Shown here: positions 17,580 to 25,810 of the stretch, piece by piece
How positions within the stretch are numbered: position 1 is the first letter of the stretch
Layout of the letters: every line of letters begins with the position of its first letter
Assembly (NCBI RefSeq): GCF_019793435.1
Contig: NZ_JAILYH010000025.1
Location: forward strand, 19,978-83,977
DNA: 64,000 nucleotides
Reading direction: 5' to 3'
Source of the DNA: Rhizobium redzepovicii
Lineage (GTDB): Bacteria > Pseudomonadota > Alphaproteobacteria > Rhizobiales > Rhizobiaceae
Program-made: the position numbers and the translations under genes
The notes under the pieces: model-generated
The model's database searches: none
The model's input: the letters and a program-made list of their open reading frames with translations, nothing else
Told to the model about the DNA's origin: nothing

Positions 17580-17912
17580 CTACCGCCCTCCTTGGATCCT
17601 GGCCGGGATCCGCCGCTTCGGCCGGCATCTCGGGGCTTCGTCCGCGTTGCCTGCCTCAAGAACTTCGAACACGGCGTCCTCGAGCGCGTCCACCACTGCA
17701 AATCTTATCAGAGGTTCGTCATCGACAACGAGGACGCTTCGGACGTGATCAACCACGGCGTTCAGGCCGATGTGCGGATCAGCTTGGCCCCTTGAGTCCC
17801 AGTCGTTGACCGCCTGCGACCAGTGCTCGCGGTCCCGTCCGTTCGGGCAACCTTCGCTCTGCCAAATCTCGTGGGCCCGGCGACTTATCCAGTTATGCCG
17901 TTCCTGATCCAT
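17580..17912 (-). CDS. DUF2934 domain joined to a truncated receiver
   Basis: 110 residues from ATG 17912, which has GGAG at good distance. Residues 1-45 are a DUF2934 unit (WISRRAHEIWQSEGCPNGRD). Residues 57-90 are the start of a CheY-like receiver (RSVLVVDDEPLIRFAVVDAL), including its acidic pocket, but the sequence then turns into a basic tail and stops before the phospho-acceptor aspartate. Downstream bases in another frame (RAVDIAALWNLLDMTPSGRG) are coding-like but not receiver. An exact EcfG-type promoter (17936-17960) is 24 bases upstream, so the gene may be expressed. Either a fusion in decay or a natural truncated partner. Confidence 0.55.
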   Translation of the reverse strand: MDQERHNWISRRAHEIWQSEGCPNGRDREHWSQAVNDWDSRGQADPHIGLNAVVDHVRSVLVVDDEPLIRFAVVDALEDAVFEVLEAGNADEAPRCRPKRRIPARIQGGR

Positions 17913-17935
17913 CTTCCGTCTCCGTCGGAAAGCAG

Positions 17936-17960
17936 AACTCCGGTAAGACCCCACGGTTCC
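17936..17960 (-). promoter_or_regulatory. EcfG-type promoter
   Basis: Minus strand GGAAC (17960-17956), 17 bases, GTT (17938-17936), 24 bases before ATG 17912. Confidence 0.65.
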
Positions 17961-18133
17961 AGCGCCAAAGGCGGTATCCACAAGCATTACGGACGAGCGG
18001 GCGCGGCGGAGCTCGCCCTGTACAACCGACGGAGAGGCCTCTCCGAGCATGACCGACTTCGTGGTAGCCACGCGTCGTCTCCTATGCTCCGCGGCTTTCC
18101 CTCCTGATCACACATCGGACAGGACTTGAAGGA

Positions 18134-18208
18134 GGCCTCGAGACATTCAAGACCTTCCATGAGAAGCAGGACGGCTGCGTCAAGGTGGTCATTCGACCGA
18201 ACGGCTAG
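18134..18208 (+). pseudogene. C-terminal scrap of a zinc alcohol dehydrogenase
   Basis: The last 24 codons (TFKTFHEKQDGCVKVVIRP and stop) match the end of the full dehydrogenase encoded at 48677-49846 (FRDKQDGCIKVVLKP). Nothing before it belongs to the family, so it is a detached fragment of a related gene. Confidence 0.6.
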
Positions 18209-18715
18209 ACTCGAAGCGGTACGGCGGAGCGACCCTCCGCCGGGCCTTGAAGACGGCAGAAGCATCTCTAAATCTCCTCGAACTCCCAGGAGACAAGACA
18301 TGCCAACCAGTCAGCGCGACAAGGATTTCCGCATGCTTTCGGAGGCGGTCCAAGCTTGGTATCGCTTCTACTGAGTCGATCCTACAAGCGGGCATCGCAA
18401 ACGCTCTGTACAGCCGCCCTCGAAAGCCAGCCATGCGAGCACGGTTGGCGGGCATGGTGTCATCTCCGCAGATCGATCGTAGGATTTCGCCATCAGAGAT
18501 GCGTTCGCTGATAACATCGCCGAGCCGATGTAGAGGGCGCGCGCACCGACAGTGGCGGTGTCGCTCGGCGTAACCGGCGCAGCCCGGGAGGCCGGAGCAA
18601 TTGAAGGGCCTATTAGGGTTTTCCTTGTGAGAGACGCGCAGTCAACTCCAGGTATCTTGCAACCGACGGGAACTTTTCTAGATCACGGCGGGACAGCTAA
18701 CCTTGGGGGAATGAG
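18209..18715 (+). other. Gene-poor stretch with a possible 24-codon peptide
   Basis: AGGAG eight bases before ATG 18300 starts a frame MPTSQRDKDFRMLSEAVQAW that stops at 18374. This may be the start of a broken gene. The rest contains no recognisable gene; a GGAAC at 18669 lacks the second promoter element. Confidence 0.35.
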
Positions 18716-18910
18716 ATGAGGCTGGTGCCATTCCACTACGCGGGCCACAACAATCCAATCGTCTTCATCAATCCGGAGCACGTAGTCGCCGTTAGGGCTT
18801 TCACCAGCAGCACACACATCTATGTCAGCGTGCTGGGGAAAGACGCCTCGCCGAGCTACTATCCAGTGAGAGAGACGATTGAGGAAGTCGTTAAACTGCT
18901 AACGGCTTAG
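18716..18910 (+). CDS. Conserved small hypothetical protein
   Basis: 64 residues, soluble, beta-rich: an N-terminal strand, NPIVFINPEHVVAVRAF, a strand IYVSVLG, YPVRETIEEVVKLL at the end. The layout (a note-and-threshold pattern of strand, helix EEVVKLL) resembles small FlbD-like proteins but I do not claim homology. GGGGGA precedes ATG 18716. No EcfG-type promoter was found directly before it. Confidence 0.6.
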   Translation: MRLVPFHYAGHNNPIVFINPEHVVAVRAFTSSTHIYVSVLGKDASPSYYPVRETIEEVVKLLTA

Positions 18911-18925
18911 CATGCCGAGCGGCCC

Positions 18926-18950
18926 GGAACTTCTATACTTCATCGATGTT
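18926..18950 (+). promoter_or_regulatory. EcfG-type promoter
   Basis: GGAAC (18926-18930), 17 bases, GTT (18948-18950). The next supported gene in this orientation starts at 19046; a 24-codon frame at 18953 lies in between. Confidence 0.55.
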
Positions 18951-19045
18951 TTATGGGCATGAAGGATTTGCGCGACCTCGGCTACCGCGGCGGTTACGAC
19001 ACCGTCCGGTGCTATGCCCGAACCTAGGCGAAGGAGCACGGCTCG

Positions 19046-19378
19046 GTGACGGCGGAAGCCTATGGCGAAAGAGTACCGGAACCACGTCACTCACCGTATC
19101 TAATGCCAATCGTAGAGGGCAAAGCCCCTGCCACCCCCTGCATCATCCTCAACAAGGCGGCTGCGGAGGTTCTGTCTTTGCAGGTGCTGGACGAAGACGA
19201 ATTCACCGTCCTTTTCACAAAACGGATTTGGGAACTGTCGGCTGAGAAAAGCTTGCCGTTTGGCAAGGAACCCTCCGAATATGCACAAGCCGTTGCGCGG
19301 GCTTACTGGCTATCGCTCCATGCAGAAGGCTTGAGCCCTGAAGAGTGTGCCGACGAGGACGCCTCGTATTGGCCCTGA
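19046..19378 (+). CDS. Hypothetical protein behind a stress promoter
   Basis: 110 residues, acidic, soluble. GTG 19046 has AAGGAG nine bases upstream. The sequence includes YLMPIVEGKAPATPCIILN and a C-terminal helix (YAQAVARAYWLSLHAEGL) ending in an acidic tail. No domain recognised. An exact EcfG-type promoter about 95 bases upstream suggests stress control. Confidence 0.6.
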   Translation: MTAEAYGERVPEPRHSPYLMPIVEGKAPATPCIILNKAAAEVLSLQVLDEDEFTVLFTKRIWELSAEKSLPFGKEPSEYAQAVARAYWLSLHAEGLSPEECADEDASYWP

Positions 19379-20241
19379 AGCACTTTTATCGTCCGTAAGC
19401 TGCCGATCTGCGCCCCTAGGATCTCAAGCATCTTTCCGCAGGGGGAAGTAATCATCCGAAAGCGTAAAGGAACCTAACGGACCGTCTATCGTTATGGCAT
19501 CGGGACCGCGCGCGAGAGTCCTGCGCCCGCAAGCCTCTCTACATCGCCCGCCCCCGCGCGGTCTCGTCCTTTCCCTCGTTCGCACAATTGTCCCGTTTCG
19601 GCGGGGGTATTTTTGTTGCGATAAAAACCTGCGGCGCGGGGACATCCGGCGATGAATCAACCAACGTCGGCGGCTTTCCCGAACATCGCGCTTTGGCTAT
19701 GTGCCGCGCGGCGACGGATGCGTGATCCCGGATCACCTCCGGTTCCGGCGGAAAACGTTAATGTACTGTAGCTGACGAAGGGCTGTTGACCCTAGTCGAC
19801 CAGAGGCCGACATAAGTGCCGATGAGCAAGGTGGAGACTTCTTCGGCCGTTTTGTAACCCTCCTGATGGAATGATAACGACAAAACCCCTATCTACCACA
19901 TCCAGAACCATCGTGGCGAGCGCGTGGGGTGCAGCCAGCCACGCTGCCCTTCTTCCATTCATGTCGGACCCGCTGACCGATAGCACTGCTGCTCTTTACG
20001 GGGTTACGGACGCAGGAACAGCCGCAATATCACAATGCCGATTTCATGGCCGCCAACGGTGATTGGGATGGGCGTCATGGACGTTCCTGCACTGGCTGGA
20101 CTGATTTTATGATTTTCGGCGCTGTTTAGGACAGCTGGCCTTACAGATGCTGACGAACCAGGTGCGAAAAGCAGTGCCGGCGGTTGATGCCCGGTGGTGT
20201 TGTCAATTGGTGATGGCCCTTGGAACTATCCGTCGCACCAG
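19379..20241. other. Long stretch without a supported gene
   Basis: I find no gene with a start, ribosome binding site and protein-like sequence. Minus-strand residues near 19430-19500 (ITIDGPLGSFTLSDDYFPLR) look like a gene tail. One exact EcfG-type site (19469-19493) points into this region without a visible target; a small RNA or a lost gene are both possible. Confidence 0.4.
19469..19493 (+). promoter_or_regulatory. EcfG-type promoter without evident target
   Basis: GGAAC (19469-19473), 16 bases, CGTT (19490-19493), the full consensus. The nearest ATG (19494) abuts the element, so the frame behind it is unlikely to be the target. Confidence 0.4.
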
Positions 20242-20420
20242 TTATTCCGATGCCTCGGGCTCCAGGTGCGCGAAGCCCTCCCGAAGCAGCTTCTTTCCGA
20301 TCTCTTCGCTATTCGTTCGACAGATGTTGACCAACGGCGGGAGCGTTTGTGTCTTGTCCACCGCGCCGGTCATTACAAACGCAATCCTTTTCAGCCAGTA
20401 GCTCTCGTAGCGGTCCTTGG
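20242..20420 (-). pseudogene. Remnant of a thermonuclease-like protein, copy 2
   Basis: Minus-strand translation gives YWLKRIAFVMTGAVDK, PPLVNICRTNSEEIGKKL and REGFAHLEPEASE before a TAA at 20242. It aligns with the remnant at 7510-7776 (AVDK, LVNIYRSNGEEVGK, QEGLA). Both look like the C-terminal part of a staphylococcal-nuclease-like protein without the catalytic part. Confidence 0.4.
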
Positions 20421-20453
20421 CGAGCAGCGCCAGCTCGTTCCTTCAGGCACCTG

Positions 20454-20553
20454 TAAAAAAAGCCCCGCCTTCGACGGGGCTAGTTACGGGCTGCGGTGGG
20501 CCGCACATTAAAGTGTAGGATTGGCTGCCGTAACAAATCTCTGCACGGCCCGA
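20454..20553 (-). ncRNA. Candidate stress-induced small RNA
   Basis: A roughly 100-base stretch with no reading frame, bounded on the minus strand by a near-exact EcfG-type promoter (GGAAC, 16 bases, CGTA, 20559-20583) and a strong intrinsic terminator (20455-20481). A transcript would start near 20552 and end in the T-run. No Rfam family was recognised by eye. Confidence 0.5.
20455..20481 (-). terminator. Intrinsic terminator
   Basis: On the minus strand AGCCCCG, seven-base loop, CGGGGCT, then seven T residues: a textbook rho-independent terminator. There is no protein gene directly upstream on that strand. Confidence 0.85.
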
Positions 20554-20558
20554 CTACT

Positions 20559-20583
20559 TACGATCGGCAGAGCCAATGGTTCC
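20559..20583 (-). promoter_or_regulatory. Near-consensus EcfG-type promoter
   Basis: Minus strand GGAAC (20583-20579), 16 bases, CGTA (20562-20559); one base off CGTT. It faces the terminator 80 bases away. Confidence 0.4.
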
Positions 20584-20706
20584 CCATGGCGAAAGATTTT
20601 TTCTCAGCCTTTTGGGCAGGCCATGTAATATCTGCTGGCGGATGAATCGCACGTGGAGGTCGAATTATCTCGATCCGCCGATCTTGGTGGCACGATCGCA
20701 CAACCC

Positions 20707-20731
20707 GGAACCTTCCTGTGCTCTGCCAGTT
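20707..20731 (+). promoter_or_regulatory. EcfG-type promoter overlapping the gene start region
   Basis: GGAAC (20707-20711), 17 bases, GTT (20729-20731). The start codon at 20740 is only nine bases further, so the transcript would be nearly leaderless. Confidence 0.5.
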
Positions 20732-20739
20732 TTGGGGGC

Positions 20740-21039
20740 ATGCCCTATTTGGTCGAAATCCTGCTTCCTGTTGCGCATGGCCGGCGGAGCCGGACGAACC
20801 TTGACCTTGTCCGCGACGAACTCACGGCGGAGTTCGGAGGGGTAACCCTGCAGATCAACTCTCCCGCAGAGGGTCTGTGGGAGGACGGTGGGGACGTCGA
20901 GCGCGACCGTATTGTCATGGCCGAAGTGATGATTGACGATATCGACTACTCCTGGTGGTCCTCTTACCGCGGGAAACTGGAGGCTCGCTTCCGCCAAGAG
21001 AAGATCGTTATCCGCGCAACCTCGATCGAGCGCCTCTGA
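20740..21039 (+). CDS. Conserved hypothetical protein of Rhizobiales
   Basis: 99 residues, soluble. It begins MPYLVEILLPVAHG and has RDELTAEFGGVTLQ, PAEGLWEDGG and a C-terminal FRQEKIVIRATSIERL, a pattern I recall from conserved hypothetical proteins in rhizobia; no function is known. GGGGG directly before ATG 20740 could serve as binding site. Codons upstream of this ATG are not protein-like. The exact EcfG-type promoter ends eight bases before the start. Confidence 0.7.
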   Translation: MPYLVEILLPVAHGRRSRTNLDLVRDELTAEFGGVTLQINSPAEGLWEDGGDVERDRIVMAEVMIDDIDYSWWSSYRGKLEARFRQEKIVIRATSIERL

Positions 21040-21044
21040 ATTTC

Positions 21045-21069
21045 GGAACCATTGGGAATCGCGGTCGTT
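21045..21069 (+). promoter_or_regulatory. EcfG-type promoter
   Basis: GGAAC (21045-21049), 16 bases, CGTT (21066-21069), the full consensus. It reads through a ligD remnant toward the cysteine hydrolase, which has another site at 21335. Confidence 0.45.
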
Positions 21070-21075
21070 AGCTCC

Positions 21076-21205
21076 GCCCGGAGCTATAGGGCGCATCCCG
21101 CCTTTTTGCGATGATGCCTTCTAACCCGTGCTCATAGGCGCTTGCCAGCAGTTGATCGCCGTCGCCATCGATCTCCTCCGAGAGCCGGCGTTTAGGTCGT
21201 TCGGC
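21076..21205 (-). pseudogene. ligD: Fragment of an ATP-dependent DNA ligase (LigD type), copy 1
   Basis: Minus-strand translation gives RLSEEIDGDGDQLLASAYEH then GLEGIIAKRRDAPYSSGR and stop: the segment of the ligase domain around motif IV. About 40 codons survive. A larger fragment of the same region lies at 55700-56300. Intact LigD repairs double-strand breaks with Ku; this scrap cannot. Confidence 0.65.
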
Positions 21206-21334
21206 AAATTGGTCAAGAACTGGAAGCGCAATCGACGCCTCGGATCGTCGATGCGCGACGAGTGCAATTCGCTTTAAACACGCTTATCGCCGGTCGTGAT
21301 CGTGAAAGGTCCCACTTCGTCTTCGTCCGTGGCT

Positions 21335-21359
21335 GGAACCCGGAGGGGCCCCGCAGGTT
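21335..21359 (+). promoter_or_regulatory. EcfG-type promoter of the cysteine hydrolase gene
   Basis: GGAAC (21335-21339), 17 bases, GTT (21357-21359), 19 bases before ATG 21379. Confidence 0.65.
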
Positions 21360-21378
21360 TCTGCCAAAGGAGGCTTTC

Positions 21379-21939
21379 ATGGAAGGCGGCTGGATCCACT
21401 TGTGCGTCGACATGCAGCGAATGTTCGCGGAGGATACGCCGTGGCAGGTCGGCTGGATGGAGAGGGTTTCTCCCGCGGTTGTCGAACTCGCCACATGCTA
21501 CCCGGAGAGGACGATCACGCGGTTCGTACCGCCGCCGCATCGGACGGCGGCACGTGGCATGTGGCGTGCCTACTACGAGAAATGGTGGATGATGACAGGC
21601 GAGCATCTTCACGCCGAGCTCGTCGACATCCTGCCAGAACTGCGCCGGCTCGTTCCGCCCGCTCGGGTCTTCGACAAACCCACCTATTCGCCGTGGGTAG
21701 ACGGAAGACTGGACGCTCATCTGCGGATTGATAGCATCCAAACGCTCATCGTGACCGGGGGCGAAACCGATGTCTGCGTCACAGCCGCGATCTTCGGCGC
21801 CATCGATCACGGCTATCGGGTTATCCTCCTCAAGGACGCCGTTTGCAGCGGCGCCGACGAGACACACGACGCATCGCTGAAGCTGCTCGGAGACCCTTTT
21901 CGGTTCAGTTGGAGATCATGGAGACCGTCGCGTTTCTAA
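21379..21939 (+). CDS. Cysteine hydrolase (isochorismatase-like), C-terminus frameshifted
   Basis: 186 residues of the isochorismatase-like hydrolase fold. ATG 21379 follows AAAGGAGG. The catalytic triad of the family is visible: aspartate in HLCVDMQRM, lysine in DKPTYSPW and cysteine in TDVCVTAAI. The last 12 residues (FRFSWRSW) do not fit; one base more in the TTTT near 21900 would give a normal end (FSVQLEIMETVAFL) with stop at 21951. So either a real one-base deletion or an assembly error. Active-site residues are unaffected. An EcfG-type promoter lies directly upstream; substrate unknown. Confidence 0.8.
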   Translation: MEGGWIHLCVDMQRMFAEDTPWQVGWMERVSPAVVELATCYPERTITRFVPPPHRTAARGMWRAYYEKWWMMTGEHLHAELVDILPELRRLVPPARVFDKPTYSPWVDGRLDAHLRIDSIQTLIVTGGETDVCVTAAIFGAIDHGYRVILLKDAVCSGADETHDASLKLLGDPFRFSWRSWRPSRF

Positions 21940-21991
21940 CTAGCGTTCGTTAAGCGGCTTAGTGCCTCTCATGAGCTAACAGGAGTTCACC

Positions 21992-22390
21992 ATGTCTGAC
22001 GTTTTTTCAAAATTCGCGACGTCCATTGCGGGCCTGTCGGGCAAGCCCGGCGCTTTTGTGCTCGCCGTGACCCTTGTTCTCGTCTGGGCGATCTCCGGGC
22101 CGTTCTTCGGCTACTCCGAAACCTGGCAGCTCGTAATCAACACGTCAACGACCATCATCACGTTTCTGATGGTCTTCGTCCTGCAGAACTCGCAGAATCG
22201 AGATGGCAAGGCTTTGCAGGCCAAGCTCGACGAGCTCATTCTGACGTCGCAGGCTCAGAACAAGTTCGTTGGGATCGAAAAGCTCGATGAGGAATCCTTG
22301 CGCGAGATGAGCAGGACACTCGCCGAAAAAGCGGAGTGCGTCGAGGACGTCGCGGACGAAAAGGCAGAGCGCGGCCAAGCATCGGTCTGA
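21992..22390 (+). CDS. Low-affinity iron permease family membrane protein
   Basis: 132 residues, family PF04120. Two membrane helices (about 22-40 and 50-66) with the family motif around VINTSTTIITFLMVFVLQNS and QNRDGKALQAKLDELI, then a charged helical tail. The family is named after a yeast permease but its role in bacteria is not shown. AGGAG is well placed before ATG 21992. It follows the cysteine hydrolase by about 40 bases and may share its transcript. Confidence 0.85.
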   Translation: MSDVFSKFATSIAGLSGKPGAFVLAVTLVLVWAISGPFFGYSETWQLVINTSTTIITFLMVFVLQNSQNRDGKALQAKLDELILTSQAQNKFVGIEKLDEESLREMSRTLAEKAECVEDVADEKAERGQASV

Positions 22391-22704
22391 CGCTCTCATG
22401 CGCCGCGAGCGCTCCCCGGGCGGCCCACCGGGCGCATGGCTTTGAAAGCCGAACGCCCCCCGTGTCCGAGGAAACACCGCCTGCGAACATTAGCTCTTCG
22501 GCGTCGATCGCGATCGTGGCATTGGCGCGAGGGGGCCAGAGTTCGGCGGGTAGCGCTGGCGTCCAAGTGTCTTTAGAATTCCAACCTGAATCTACATCAG
22601 CCTAAAATTATCATCCGACGTTGTCGGGACAAAAACGCGACTTGTTTGCGCCTTGAGTGCTGACAGCGACGTACAAGATCTAAAAGTCGCTGATCGTGGC
22701 TGGC

Positions 22705-22771
22705 CCGCAAGCTGCTGGTGGCCTTATGGAAGTATGTCAGCGCCGGCGTTGTCATCGAGGGGCGGCCATGA
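22705..22771 (+). mobile_element. C-terminal scrap of an IS110-like transposase
   Basis: The frame RKLLVALWKYVSAGVVIEG ending at TGA 22769 matches the extreme C-terminus of IS110/IS116-type transposases. No other part of the element was found; the surrounding 22391-22700 has no gene. Confidence 0.45.
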
Positions 22772-22777
22772 AATCCG

Positions 22778-23283
22778 ACTAACCGATGCCAGCTTACCTG
22801 CAAGCTCTTTCAATTCCCAGGGCCGGATCAGCCTGACGGATCGAGGTGAACAGACCGTGGGTAGTCACGGCTTTATCAGCCGGAAACAACATTGGTCCTG
22901 TTCTCCTGCAACAAGCGGGTCGTGGTGCAGCCGCCGGAGCGGCGACCGTATGTGAGGTTGTACAGCTCGCAGGTTGGACCGGTAAAGTATCGGGCTCAGA
23001 CTTGGATCCGAAATAGGAACGCCAACATGCCACCTTGAGCCATTGACGCCAGACTTCTCATGTGGGGAAGACCCGACCGCCTCCATTTCACGGCCGGTAC
23101 GGCCGGGCAGGTGAGGCGAGGGGCCACCGGTACCACTCAAGCGGAACGGCTTGCCGGGGGCAGTCGGTCCCGCGTTCCGCTCGGTGCGAGCGGCGCTCCG
23201 CTAACCCTCCTGCGGCTGCCCTTTTAACCGGTCAAGCCGTGCGCGAACTGGCGCCGGCGCAGACGCGCCTTTGCCTGGTATGC
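22778..23283. other. Stretch without a supported gene
   Basis: A plus-strand frame near 22880-23015 (PVLLQQAGRGAAAGAATVCE) is coding-like but has neither start nor known family. GC-rich repeats near 23090-23200 do not form a clear element. Confidence 0.4.
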
Positions 23284-23739
23284 TCATTGTTTGGAGGAGG
23301 GGCTTGCCGTGGCGGGCACGGCGACATCGGAAGGATGCGCCCCGGCCAGCCGCAACTCATGTGGATCGCCGCGCCCTACCGTCGCAACAGGAGGAACGCA
23401 TCCGCCGTCAGGTACCGGTTCGGTGTATCGAACGCCGAGGATCGTGACCCCCGCCGAATAGACGTATGATTTTCCGACGCAGTGTGCAGCTCGTCCGGCA
23501 CGCCCGGAAAACAGCCGGATCTCCAGCGCGATCCTGCGCGCAGCATCGGCGTCGCCCCCGACGGTATTCAGTTCCAAGACGAGGTCCTGATCACCTGCGC
23601 GTACGGCGGCAATCTGATCCAGAAAACTCGTGACTGCCTTCTCGTCAATAGGCCCGTTAATCGAGGCATTGGGCTCGAAGAGAAGTTGGTCGACATCGCC
23701 CTCCCGCGCGTCTTCCGCATCGGTCATCACGCAATCCAT
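23284..23739 (-). pseudogene. ClpP/crotonase-fold protease-like protein, frameshifted
   Basis: From the ATG at 23739 or 23727 the frame gives FEPNASINGPIDEKAV, LVLELNTVGGDADAARRIA and GKSYVYSAGVTIL, matching Clp-protease-like proteins of rhizobia; the serine of SAGVTI is the expected nucleophile position. After this block the frame loses similarity, while the adjacent frame continues NRYLTADAFLLL and then stops. One frameshift near 23430 and later decay explain it. A GGAAC-N16-GTT site, one base shorter than the usual spacing, lies upstream (23760-23783). Confidence 0.5.
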
Positions 23740-24059
23740 TCAGATGTGTAAACGCCTCCAACCGGCTACACCCGAAGAGTTCCCGCCGGAGAGAAGGCCC
23801 GTTTGCAAGATCCCTAGGCCGCCTCCTGAGCGAAATCGTGGTTAGAGAAATAGTCTTGCTCCTCGCACCACTCCGATGGACCGTGTGCACCATCTCTTAT
23901 GCGTCTGTCACGGATGATGGTTCCGATGGCATCTTTTGCCACGCGATCGGTAAAACCTCCAACCGGCCCAGTAGACCACGATGCCGGAAATTCGGGTCTC
24001 GCTAGGTTCTGCGCACCAGTCGCGCTTGGCAACCCTGAACAAAACCTTGTCGTGGTCTG

Positions 24060-24191
24060 TCACTCCTTACTGCAGAAACCGGCGTCGCCAGCGACCGGAA
24101 AGGCTCTCGTCGGGCGAAGCCAGGGGTTCTCAATTGAATATAAACACGCCCCACCCGACAACAGTGCTACCGCCGAAATCGCAAAACTCAT
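24060..24191 (-). CDS. Possible small exported or membrane peptide
   Basis: 43-codon frame from ATG 24191 with GGATAGGA just upstream: a hydrophobic stretch (MSFAISAVALLSGGACLYS) followed by a polar tail. It could be a lipoprotein-like or single-span peptide. No family; the support is weak. Confidence 0.25.
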   Translation of the reverse strand: MSFAISAVALLSGGACLYSIENPWLRPTRAFPVAGDAGFCSKE

Positions 24192-24281
24192 CTTTCCTAT
24201 CCACCTGATCCCGGCTAACCGCCGCACGTCGGGTTCCGACCGCTGGTGGATTGTCTCCGACCGTACCGTCACCTGCAGCAG

Positions 24282-24307
24282 GGAACCCCCCAATGGTGAC
24301 CAGGGTT
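24282..24307 (+). promoter_or_regulatory. EcfG-type promoter with longer spacer
   Basis: GGAAC (24282-24286), 18 bases, GTT (24305-24307); the one-base-longer spacing is known for this sigma family. Gene start at 24332. Confidence 0.4.
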
Positions 24308-24331
24308 TGGCACAGAGACATGGAGGTTATC

Positions 24332-24535
24332 ATGGACGGATCGTATTGGGCGATGCTCCTCGGCACGCTGGCGCTCGCATCGTGGATGGCGGCCGGCCTG
24401 TTTGCCGTGATTGGAACCCGCCAGGAGATTAGGAGGGGCGGCGCGAGTCGCGGAAGCGAATTGATGTCGCTCGCGCTGGCCTGTGTTGGCGTCATCCTGG
24501 CGATCATCATGACCGCCGGAATGGTGCTTTCGTGA
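24332..24535 (+). CDS. Small two-span membrane protein
   Basis: 67 residues from ATG 24332 (GGAGG six bases upstream). Two hydrophobic helices: AMLLGTLALASWMAAGLFAV and LALACVGVILAIIMTAGMVL, joined by a basic loop (TRQEIRRGGASRG), so both ends are probably outside. No family recognised. A promoter of EcfG type with longer spacer stands 25 bases upstream. Confidence 0.6.
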   Translation: MDGSYWAMLLGTLALASWMAAGLFAVIGTRQEIRRGGASRGSELMSLALACVGVILAIIMTAGMVLS

Positions 24536-24722
24536 AAAATGCTGACCATGGGCGTGTGGATACCCGCATCGATCAAAAATACTTATGATTTGGACGCTTT
24601 CGAGCCGGATGCCATGCGGATTGCGATGAGCAGCGTGCGGCTTGTGGTTGGTACCCTTCCTCCTGACGATCGACGACGAGATGCGCCAATCGTTTCACTG
24701 CTTCGGGCTCCACGACCAAAGC

Positions 24723-24941
24723 CTACTGCCTTATTAGGGCTTTCAATTCATCACCGCAGATGATGATATACCGATGGTCTTCGGCCCGGATCAAAATCTC
24801 GATCGCCCGAAGTTCGTCCGCGTGCTCCCCTGCGTACTCAATAGCTTTTTGGAGAGAACAAAACGTCTTATTTGGCGTCCGCGCTAACCAGCTATGCACC
24901 GTGCTGGGCGCTGTTGCATACATTGAAAGCTTGTCGGTCAT
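24723..24941 (-). CDS. Small hypothetical protein
   Basis: 72 residues from ATG 24941. Soluble, mixed helix and strand, with CSLQKAIEYAGEHADELRAI and HRYIIICGDELKALIRQ at the end. I do not recognise the family. The frame is also open upstream to 24989, but residues there look random. The ribosome binding site is weak; codon usage supports coding. Confidence 0.5.
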   Translation of the reverse strand: MTDKLSMYATAPSTVHSWLARTPNKTFCSLQKAIEYAGEHADELRAIEILIRAEDHRYIIICGDELKALIRQ

Positions 24942-25410
24942 AGTTGTGCCGTCTAGTCTTAAATCAACTCCACCGAGATCATACGCCAAATCACTTTCGA
25001 TACGATCTGAAAAGCCGGAGCTGGTTACTGCTAGGTTGCCGGTCGGATGAGAGATCTAGCGCGGTCCGGTGTAGCGTATATGCGGGTGAAGTCGGATGGC
25101 GATCGTATAGCCATGGATCAAGGTGGGCTTGAAGTGCTCGCGCGCGAGGGCGCGGCAGAGCGAGCGCCCGGGTCGCGACGGCGATCCTGGAGGGCGAAGT
25201 GTGGTGCCAATGAGCAATGCCGACGGGCCAGCCTTTAGGCGGGGGCACCTCGACCTTGCCAAAGCTAGCGAGGCCGACGTTTGACCGAACCTGACCCCGA
25301 GGCGGCGATATACCGGGACCAATCGAGAAAGGTCCCCTTCGCTTGACCATTCGCGTAAACTTCAGCCGTCGCCGACCAAGGTCCAGTTCCTCCACGACGT
25401 GCAGCCTCAA
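24942..25410. other. Stretch without a supported gene
   Basis: Long frames exist on the minus strand, but each mixes protein-like blocks (ASFGKVEVPPPKGWPVG; HFKPTLIHGYTIAIRLHPHI) with nonsense in others, as in an eroded gene. I cannot name it. Confidence 0.35.
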
Positions 25411-25695
25411 TTAGTGCCAGCCACAAGGAATCTCGCTGCGCCATCTCGCGAAAGTGCTTCCGACAGTACCGGACTTCCAGGAGGAACGCCAACGACTTCC
25501 AGGTGTGCCAGCCTCCTCCCAGGCGTCGCGTCCGCCGGTCTCCTCGGCGACAGACAAAATATTGGCCATCCCTAGGATCATCAACCGTCTCGTCTCTCTC
25601 TTCGTGATCAGAAGTTTTGGCGCCTCGGGCGTTTCGCCGAAACATAATGCGCCATACTGCTGAGCGGACTTCTGATCGACGACAATCTCGCTCAT
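25411..25695 (-). pseudogene. NUDIX hydrolase, degraded
   Basis: From ATG 25695: QQYGALCFGETPEAPKLLIT, KRETRRLMI, then ETGGRDAWEEAGTPG. The last block is the end of a NUDIX box (REAWEEAG), but the box start (G-x5-E) has lost its glycine-proline-lysine approach and everything after EEAG is out of family. NUDIX enzymes cleave nucleoside diphosphate derivatives. It is divergent from the sigma factor gene at 25811. Confidence 0.55.
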
Positions 25696-25810
25696 TGTGT
25701 CTGCTACCGGGCCCGAGAGGCGGCTGGATCGGCTAGACGCTTTCCGTGCGATATCGTACGGCAACGAAAAGGATGTCGGGAGCTTTCTTTTTCAATTCAG
25801 GAAAGAAAAG

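Noticed and set aside
18669..18695. GGAAC upstream of the gene at 18716
   Set aside because: No GTT or CGTT at 16-18 bases; only half a promoter.
18953..19027. 24-codon frame MGMKDLRDLGYRGGYDTVRC, resembling part of an IS21-type transposase
   Set aside because: Too short to claim a transposase remnant; treated as leader of the gene at 19046.
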